This document shows, in pieces, positions 16,212-20,243 of a stretch of DNA of 20,243 nt. The notes beneath the pieces were generated by a model, which made no database searches, was not told the origin of the DNA, and was given only the letters and a program-made list of their open reading frames with translations. The first letter of the stretch is position 1, and every line of letters begins with the position of its first letter. The stretch spans positions 1 to 20,243 of the forward strand of contig JANYIK010000013.1 in the NCBI GenBank assembly GCA_025362115.1, written 5' to 3'. Source of the stretch: Methylophilaceae bacterium. Lineage in GTDB: Bacteria > Pseudomonadota > Gammaproteobacteria > Burkholderiales > Methylophilaceae. Made by a program: the position numbers and the translations under genes.

Positions 16212-17639
16212 ATGGGTAAAGTCACTGGTTTTTTAGAATTTGAACGTCTGTCCGAGGCCAATGTACCGGTTCCTGTACGGGTCAAGAATTACAAAGAGTT
16301 TGTACTGCACTTAAGTGATGACCAAGCCAAGGTGCAAGGCGCACGTTGTATGGATTGTGGCATTCCTTTCTGTATGACGGGGTGTCCGGTCAACAACATC
16401 ATTCCTGACTGGAATGACTTGGTGTACCAGCAAGATTGGCAACAGGCGATTGCGGTGCTGCACTCTACCAACAATTTCCCCGAATTCACTGGCCGCATCT
16501 GTCCCGCCCCGTGTGAAGCTGCTTGTACGCTCAATATCAACGACGACCCCGTTGGTATCAAATCCATAGAGCACGCGATTATTGATAAAGCCTGGGAAAA
16601 AGGCTGGGTGCTGCCACAACCGCCGCCACACAAAACGGGTAAAAAAGTAGCCATTATTGGCTCCGGTCCTGCGGGCATGGCAGCAGCACAGCAACTGGCG
16701 CGCGCTGGTCATGACGTAGTATTACTGGAAAAAAATGACCGTATCGGCGGCTTGATGCGCTATGGTATTCCCGACTTCAAGTTCGAGAAGTCGCACATAG
16801 ACCGCCGTATCGCTCAAATGCAGGCCGAGGGCGTTGAGTTCCGCGTCAATCAACACGTGGGTGACAACGTCAATGCTGATGATCTACTCGCCGAGTTTGA
16901 CGCAGTGGTGTTGGCAGCGGGCGCCGAAACCCCACGTAATTTGGACATCCCAGGCCGCGAGCTTGCTGGCATCCATTTCGCCATGGAGTTTTTAACACAG
17001 CAAAACAAAAAAATCGCTGGCGATAAACTCATTGACCAACTCAAAGCCACTGGCAAGCATGTCGTGGTTATCGGGGGTGGCGATACTGGGTCTGACTGCG
17101 TGGGTACCTCAAACCGCCACCGGGCTGCATCCGTATCTCAATTCGAGATCATGCCGCAACCCCCAGAAGAAGAAAATCGCCCCTTAACCTGGCCAAATTG
17201 GCCAATAAAATTGCGTACCTCAAGCTCCCACGAAGAAGGTTGTGAGCGCGACTGGTCAGTGATTACCAAGCGTTTTGAGGGTGTGAATGGTCAAGTCAAA
17301 AAACTCATCGCCGCAAAAGTGGAATGGAAAGACGGCAAAATGCAGGAAATTCCTGATTCCGAGTTCGAGATGCAGGCTGACTTGGTGCTGCTAGCGATGG
17401 GCTTCGTCAGTCCTACGCAATCACTTCTGGATGCCTTCCGTGTTGCAAAAGACACGCGCGGCAATGCCAAAGCCGCTACCGATGGCAAGGGCTGCTACGC
17501 TACCAGCACACGCAAAGTATTCGCCGCCGGTGATGTGCGACGTGGTCAATCACTGGTAGTGTGGGCGATACGCGAAGGACGCCAATGTGCTCAGGCAGTG
17601 GATGCCTACCTTATGGGCAAGTCTGACCTGCCACGCTGA
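16212..17639 (+). CDS. gltD: Glutamate synthase (NADPH) small subunit
   Basis: Beta subunit of GOGAT. It takes electrons from NADPH through FAD and passes them by 4Fe-4S clusters to GltB. Cysteines at the N-terminus follow the expected pattern: C46, C49, C54 and C58 in RCMDCGIPFCMTGCP, with a second group in GRICPAPCEAAC. The FAD dinucleotide fold is VAIIGSGPAGMAAAQ from residue 146, and the NADPH fold is VVVIGGGDTGSDC from about 284. The C-terminal FAD-contact segment KVFAAGDVRRGQSLVVWAIREGRQCA is typical. The length of 475 residues is normal. It lies four bases after gltB, and hemE begins four bases after its stop if the TTG start is right. Identification is secure. Confidence 0.98.
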   Translation: MGKVTGFLEFERLSEANVPVPVRVKNYKEFVLHLSDDQAKVQGARCMDCGIPFCMTGCPVNNIIPDWNDLVYQQDWQQAIAVLHSTNNFPEFTGRICPAPCEAACTLNINDDPVGIKSIEHAIIDKAWEKGWVLPQPPPHKTGKKVAIIGSGPAGMAAAQQLARAGHDVVLLEKNDRIGGLMRYGIPDFKFEKSHIDRRIAQMQAEGVEFRVNQHVGDNVNADDLLAEFDAVVLAAGAETPRNLDIPGRELAGIHFAMEFLTQQNKKIAGDKLIDQLKATGKHVVVIGGGDTGSDCVGTSNRHRAASVSQFEIMPQPPEEENRPLTWPNWPIKLRTSSSHEEGCERDWSVITKRFEGVNGQVKKLIAAKVEWKDGKMQEIPDSEFEMQADLVLLAMGFVSPTQSLLDAFRVAKDTRGNAKAATDGKGCYATSTRKVFAAGDVRRGQSLVVWAIREGRQCAQAVDAYLMGKSDLPR

Positions 17640-17643
17640 TATT

Positions 17644-18708
17644 TTGAGCCATCTCAAGAACGATACCTTCCTGCGTGCCTTGCTGCGCCAGTCCACCGAA
17701 TACACGCCGGTATGGATGATGCGCCAAGCGGGGCGTTATCTCCCTGAATATAACCAGACACGCAAGCGCGCGGGCAGCTTCCTCGGACTGTGCAAGAACC
17801 CTGACTATGCCACCGAAGTCACATTACAACCATTGGCCAGGTATCCCTTGGACGCAGCCATCTTGTTCTCCGACATCCTCACTGTGCCGGATGCCATGGG
17901 TCTGGGCCTATATTTCGCTGAAGGCGAGGGGCCGAAGTTCGAGCGCCCGCTGCGCGAAGAATGGGAGATTCGTGACCTTGCGGTCACCGACCCGGCGGGC
18001 AACCTCAGTTATGTCATCAACGCCGTCAGCCAGATACGCAAGGCGCTGGATGGCAGCGTGCCGCTGATCGGTTTCTCCGGCAGCCCGTGGACGCTAGCCA
18101 CCTACATGATAGAAGGCCAGGGCGGTACCGACTTCCTCAAAATCAAACAAATGGCCTATGCCCGCCCGGACCTGCTGCACCACGTACTGGATGTCACCGC
18201 GCAATCCGTCATCCACTACCTCAACGCCCAGATCGAAGCCGGGGCGCAAGCCGTGATGATTTTTGACTCCTGGGGTGGCGCGCTGTCACACGCAGCCTAT
18301 CGTGAGTTTTCGCTGCAATACATGCAAAAGATCGTCGCCGGATTGACCAAGGAACGCGAAGGCCGCCGTGTACCTAACATCATCTTCACCAAGGGCGGCG
18401 GCTTATGGCTGGAAGCACAGGCTACGATTGGCACCGATGCGCTGGGGCTGGACTGGACAGTGGATATCGGTGAAGCGAGGAAACGCGTCGGCAACAAGGT
18501 CGCGCTGCAAGGCAACCTTGACCCCGCCATCCTGCTTTCCACACCGGAAGCCATCGAGAAAGAGGTCGGGAATATTCTCGCCAGTTACGGCAACGGCAGC
18601 GGCCATGTGTTCAATCTCGGCCACGGCATCACCCAATTCACGCCACCAGAGAATGCTGGGGCGATGATTGAGGCTGCACACAGACTTAGCCGCCTATACC
18701 ACGCTTAA
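17644..18708 (+). CDS. hemE: Uroporphyrinogen decarboxylase
   Basis: Decarboxylates the four acetate side chains of uroporphyrinogen III to give coproporphyrinogen III in the cytoplasm; no cofactor is needed. Family motifs are PVWMMRQAGRYLPEY (R27 binds substrate carboxylates), FSDILTVPDAMGLGL, GFSGSPWTLATYMIEG, FDSWGG and HVFNLGHGI. A TTG at 17644 gives MSHLKNDTFLRALL and 354 residues, the usual N-terminus and length. A GTG at 17587 with an upstream GAAGGA would add 19 residues, but those are read out of frame from the conserved end of gltD and resemble no HemE, so it is rejected. The gene sits four bases after gltD with no Shine-Dalgarno of its own, so translation is probably coupled. Product is certain, start is fairly sure. 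Confidence 0.96.
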   Translation: MSHLKNDTFLRALLRQSTEYTPVWMMRQAGRYLPEYNQTRKRAGSFLGLCKNPDYATEVTLQPLARYPLDAAILFSDILTVPDAMGLGLYFAEGEGPKFERPLREEWEIRDLAVTDPAGNLSYVINAVSQIRKALDGSVPLIGFSGSPWTLATYMIEGQGGTDFLKIKQMAYARPDLLHHVLDVTAQSVIHYLNAQIEAGAQAVMIFDSWGGALSHAAYREFSLQYMQKIVAGLTKEREGRRVPNIIFTKGGGLWLEAQATIGTDALGLDWTVDIGEARKRVGNKVALQGNLDPAILLSTPEAIEKEVGNILASYGNGSGHVFNLGHGITQFTPPENAGAMIEAAHRLSRLYHA

Positions 18709-18710
18709 AC

Positions 18711-18754
18711 GCATCTACAAAAATGGTTGACCTCAACTATTTTTGCATCTACAA
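18711..18754 (+). repeat. 10-bp direct repeats flanking the brnT operator
   Basis: GCATCTACAA occurs at 18711-18720 and again at 18745-18754, 34 bases apart start to start. The copies bracket the palindrome at 18719-18744, and the second includes most of the -10 hexamer. They may be regulator contacts or a footprint of insertion; function is unknown. Confidence 0.55.
18719..18744 (+). promoter_or_regulatory. Palindromic operator candidate over the brnT promoter
   Basis: A 26-base inverted repeat has arms AAAAATGGTTGA and TCAACTATTTTT around a CC centre; 11 of 12 positions pair and the last is a G-T. It covers the -35 hexamer. BrnA antitoxins are known to repress their own operons through their DNA-binding domain, so this is the best candidate for a BrnA site. 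As RNA it could also fold at the end of the hemE message, but it is AT-rich for a terminator. Confidence 0.55.
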
Positions 18755-18755
18755 T
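18727..18755 (+). promoter_or_regulatory. Near-consensus sigma70 promoter of brnTA
   Basis: TTGACC (-35, 18727-18732) and TACAAT (-10, 18750-18755) have the ideal 17-base spacing; each hexamer differs from consensus at one base. The expected start at 18761-18763 coincides with the brnT ATG at 18763, so the toxin message may lack a leader. The -35 lies in the palindrome. Confidence 0.7.
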
Positions 18756-18762
18756 AAATCCC

Positions 18763-19056
18763 ATGAAATTGCGGCTGGAATGGGATGAATCCAAGCGCCT
18801 CGCTAATCGGGCAAAACATGGGCTGGATTTTGCTGACGCCCCTCTTGTATTGGAGTCCCATTACCGCTGGGATGTGCCCGTCATTCGTAACGGTGAAGAG
18901 CGCATTTTGTCATTCTCCTATGTTATGAACAGGTTGGCGGTACTGACCGTGGTACATGTAGATCGTGGCGAAGCTGTGCGAATTATCAGCTTTCGCCCCG
19001 CAAGTGAATTGGAAACGGAGGCTTATTATGACTGGCTTGCCCAAGAAAACGACTGA
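18763..19056 (+). CDS. brnT: BrnT family toxin
   Basis: Toxin of the BrnT-BrnA type II system. BrnT folds like RelE and cuts RNA, halting translation until bound by BrnA. The 97 residues fit the family. The N-terminal LEWDESKRLANRAKHGLDFADA block, the central NGEERILSFSYV strands and the late GEAVRIISFRPAS strand are characteristic. The start is placed at the ATG at 18763; a TTG at 18727 is in frame but lies on the promoter's -35 and would add residues the family lacks. There is no Shine-Dalgarno, and the predicted transcription start is at or next to the ATG, so translation may be leaderless. brnA overlaps its last 29 bases. Activity is not proven by sequence. Confidence 0.9.
   Translation: MKLRLEWDESKRLANRAKHGLDFADAPLVLESHYRWDVPVIRNGEERILSFSYVMNRLAVLTVVHVDRGEAVRIISFRPASELETEAYYDWLAQEND
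19017..19021 (+). promoter_or_regulatory. Strong Shine-Dalgarno of brnA inside brnT
   Basis: GGAGG sits six bases before the brnA ATG at 19028, within the brnT coding sequence. It fixes the brnA start and contrasts with the missing site before brnT, which would favour antitoxin over toxin synthesis. Confidence 0.7.
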
Positions 19057-19330
19057 ACGCGAAACCATCCTCAAAGCGATGGAAGCGCCGCCAGCAGGCG
19101 GTTACTATGTCTGGGATGGTGTGGATGAAGATGAGCGTCCGGCAGGTCGGGAAGAACTGGAAAGCGCCAGAAAACCGCGTGGTCGCCCTGCCGGGTCAGG
19201 TACCAAAGAGCAGGTGGCTATTCGTTTTGACCGTGATGTACTGGCCGCTTTCCGCGTCTCTGGCAGCGGTTGGCAAACCCGTATGAATAATGCGCTGAAA
19301 GAGTGGTTGAAAGACCATACACCCGCTTAG
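19028..19330 (+). CDS. brnA: BrnA family antitoxin
   Basis: Antitoxin partner of BrnT and likely repressor of the operon. The protein has 100 residues. The N-terminal half is charged and probably flexible, with PPAGGYYVWDGVDEDERPAG and a basic RKPRGRPAGSG patch. The C-terminal half, from about residue 58, is the ribbon-helix-helix type DNA-binding segment: QVAIRFDRDVLAAFRVSGSGWQTRMNNALKEWL, including the SGxGWQTRMN signature of the family. The ATG at 19028 is chosen because of GGAGG six bases upstream; the open frame reaches further back, but only inside brnT. The 29-base overlap with brnT is typical of coupled toxin-antitoxin genes. The next gene converges from the other strand 20 bases away. 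Confidence 0.9.
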   Translation: MTGLPKKTTERETILKAMEAPPAGGYYVWDGVDEDERPAGREELESARKPRGRPAGSGTKEQVAIRFDRDVLAAFRVSGSGWQTRMNNALKEWLKDHTPA

Positions 19331-19350
19331 CGAATATTCCATCCGGCGCA

Positions 19351-19938
19351 TTACGAGCTCATTCTTGCCATTGTGTATTTACATGCACCCTCTTGAGTAT
19401 TAAATGGGTACTTAATCTCATCCAAGTAGCTTCCCCGAATTAGCCTGCGGCTAATACCTAAGCCTAAATAACGATACACACTTACACCAAGACCGCCTGG
19501 ATTACCTGCAAAGCCAAACTGGTAAACCTCGCAGTACAAATTGGAAGCCAATTCAATACGATTTGTTTTACCGTCAATAGCAGACACAAGAATATTCATC
19601 AGGATCACAAGTAAAAACAAAAATGCGACGACAACGCCGAGCGTTGCGCCTAATAAACGGGGCTTAATCTGAAAAATCAGCCCAATCAAGTATAGATAAG
19701 CAGCTGCGACAAGAACTATAAAGACGATGTTTGTCTCACCTGATTGGAAACGAAAACCAAAAAAGTAAGTGGTAAGGCTAAAAATAACAAAAATTGAAAC
19801 TGAAATATGCCACTTCGTTATCTTCTGAGCTAATTCAATGTTCTTAAATTTTTGGATACGCACTACAAAGGGAGTAATTATCGGAATACTAAAGAATAGT
19901 AGTGATGCCCCAAACAGAAGTTGAGTGCTTGTTTGCAT
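19351..19938 (-). CDS. Hypothetical membrane protein, four predicted helices
   Basis: Not recognised. The 195 residues hold four hydrophobic segments at about 5-27, 43-64, 70-92 and 96-118, then a soluble tail of about 75 residues. The tail has two cysteines (in NLYCEVYQF and EGACKYTM), a glycine-rich FAGNPGGLGVSVYRYLGLG stretch and basic residues in ISRRLIRGS. The DNA is visibly richer in A and T than all neighbours, and codon choice differs, which suggests recent acquisition. It starts 16 bases after the pyrE stop on the same strand and may be read from pyrE's transcript; no ribosome site is evident. It meets brnA tail to tail. It is likely to be a real gene because of its length and regular helix pattern, but without homologs in hand its role cannot be stated. 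Confidence 0.6.
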   Translation of the reverse strand: MQTSTQLLFGASLLFFSIPIITPFVVRIQKFKNIELAQKITKWHISVSIFVIFSLTTYFFGFRFQSGETNIVFIVLVAAAYLYLIGLIFQIKPRLLGATLGVVVAFLFLLVILMNILVSAIDGKTNRIELASNLYCEVYQFGFAGNPGGLGVSVYRYLGLGISRRLIRGSYLDEIKYPFNTQEGACKYTMARMSS

Positions 19939-19954
19939 GTTCGGCTAAGGGAGT

Positions 19955-20242
19955 TTACACCCCATACTCCACCCGATACCTCTCTATCGCCGTCTTGAAA
20001 TGCGCCAATTCCGGCGCGTCTTGTAGATAGTTGATTAAATCCGCCAATCCGGCAATGCTGACCACCGGAATGCCGTAATCCTGCTGCACTTCTTGCACCG
20101 CCGATAATGCACCTTGGCCGCGTTCCTGGCGGTCGAGAGCGATGGCGACTGCACAGGGGGTGGCGTCGGCGGCGCGGATGAGTTCCACCGACTCTCGCAC
20201 CGAAGTGCAGCAGGATTTGTTTCGCGATGATCCAGTGACCGG
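19955..20242 (-). CDS. pyrE: Orotate phosphoribosyltransferase, C-terminal part only
   Basis: PyrE couples orotate to PRPP to form OMP in pyrimidine synthesis. The visible C-terminal third is clear: TSVRESVELIRAADATPCAVAIALDRQERGQGALSAVQEVQQDYGIPVVSI and so on to the usual ending RYRVEYGV. In the reading direction the frame is open from the right edge. However, the residues before TSVRES (VTGSSRNKSCC) do not contain the DDVITAG PRPP-binding loop that must be there, so homology stops at about 20208. The last 35 bases of the window are therefore foreign to pyrE: a chimeric contig end or a real rearrangement. If the latter, the gene is broken. Gene identity is certain for 19955-20208. Confidence 0.88.
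   Translation of the reverse strand, partial: PVTGSSRNKSCCTSVRESVELIRAADATPCAVAIALDRQERGQGALSAVQEVQQDYGIPVVSIAGLADLINYLQDAPELAHFKTAIERYRVEYGV
20077..20217. repeat. 16-bp perfect inverted repeat at the broken pyrE end
   Basis: AATCCTGCTGCACTTC at 20077-20092 (coding the pyrE residues EVQQD on the other strand) reappears as its reverse complement at 20202-20217. Seven of the bases (20202-20208) also fit normal pyrE, so the join looks like a fold-back jump at a GAAGTGC microhomology. After 20217 the sequence departs again and matches neither part of pyrE. Confidence 0.7.
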
Positions 20243-20243
20243 T

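Noticed and set aside
17587..17643. N-terminally extended HemE from the GTG with a GAAGGA site
   Set aside because: The GAAGGA codes conserved GltD residues (EG of IREGRQ), and the extra 19 residues resemble no HemE N-terminus.
18719..18744. Rho-independent terminator of hemE
   Set aside because: The palindrome is AT-rich, its loop is two bases and it coincides with the brnT -35; an operator fits better, though some termination cannot be excluded.
18727..18762. Longer BrnT from a TTG start
   Set aside because: That codon is the -35 hexamer of the promoter, so it would not be transcribed; family proteins start near the ATG at 18763.
18763..19938. Integrative element carrying brnTA and the membrane gene
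   Set aside because: No integrase, transposase, tRNA-type attachment site or flanking direct repeat was found around the pair.

Overview
The window reads as a chromosomal segment of a Gram-negative proteobacterium, most likely a betaproteobacterium of the Nitrosomonadales/Gallionellaceae type. That placement is inferred from the gltB-gltD-hemE and thiD-thiE-hemL gene orders, the C5 (glutamate) heme route, the YggX family and the protein sequences; no search was run. Coding density is high, no gap between genes exceeds 300 bases, and no tRNA, rRNA, CRISPR array or insertion sequence was seen. Both edge genes are cut.

Layout. (1) 2-4202, + strand: a translationally coupled trio encoding a CitE/malyl-CoA-lyase-like aldolase (5' end outside the window), an AMP-forming acyl-CoA ligase and a class I 4Fe-4S fumarase. 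The genes overlap by 1 and 4 bases. Together the three activities could hydrate an unsaturated dicarboxylate, activate the hydroxyacid with CoA and split the thioester (fumarate to malate to malyl-CoA, or mesaconate to citramalate to citramalyl-CoA). (2) 4218-6617, - strand: yggX (iron trafficking/oxidative protection) followed by ppk1 (polyphosphate kinase). (3) 6727-11494, + strand: thiD and thiE (thiamine), hemL (glutamate-1-semialdehyde aminomutase), then an LTA-synthase-family membrane phosphotransferase. A GC-rich dispersed-repeat-like hairpin sits between thiD and thiE and supplies the thiE ribosome binding site. (4) 11600-18708, + strand: gltB and gltD (glutamate synthase) and hemE (uroporphyrinogen decarboxylase), with a good sigma70 promoter and a leader hairpin before gltB. 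Glutamate from GltBD is the precursor of the pathway containing HemL and HemE, so nitrogen assimilation and heme synthesis are physically linked here. (5) 18719-19330, + strand: a brnT-brnA type II toxin-antitoxin module with a near-consensus promoter overlapped by a palindrome, a probably leaderless toxin message and a strong ribosome binding site for the antitoxin. (6) 19351 to the right edge, - strand: an AT-rich four-helix membrane protein of unknown function downstream of pyrE.

The last ~35 bases do not continue pyrE. The conserved PRPP loop is replaced, and the break contains a 16-base inverted copy of sequence from inside the same gene, which points to a chimeric contig end or a rearrangement.

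Most of the window is core metabolism. The places most worth a second look are the lyase-ligase-hydratase operon, the control region of brnTA, and the pyrE break.
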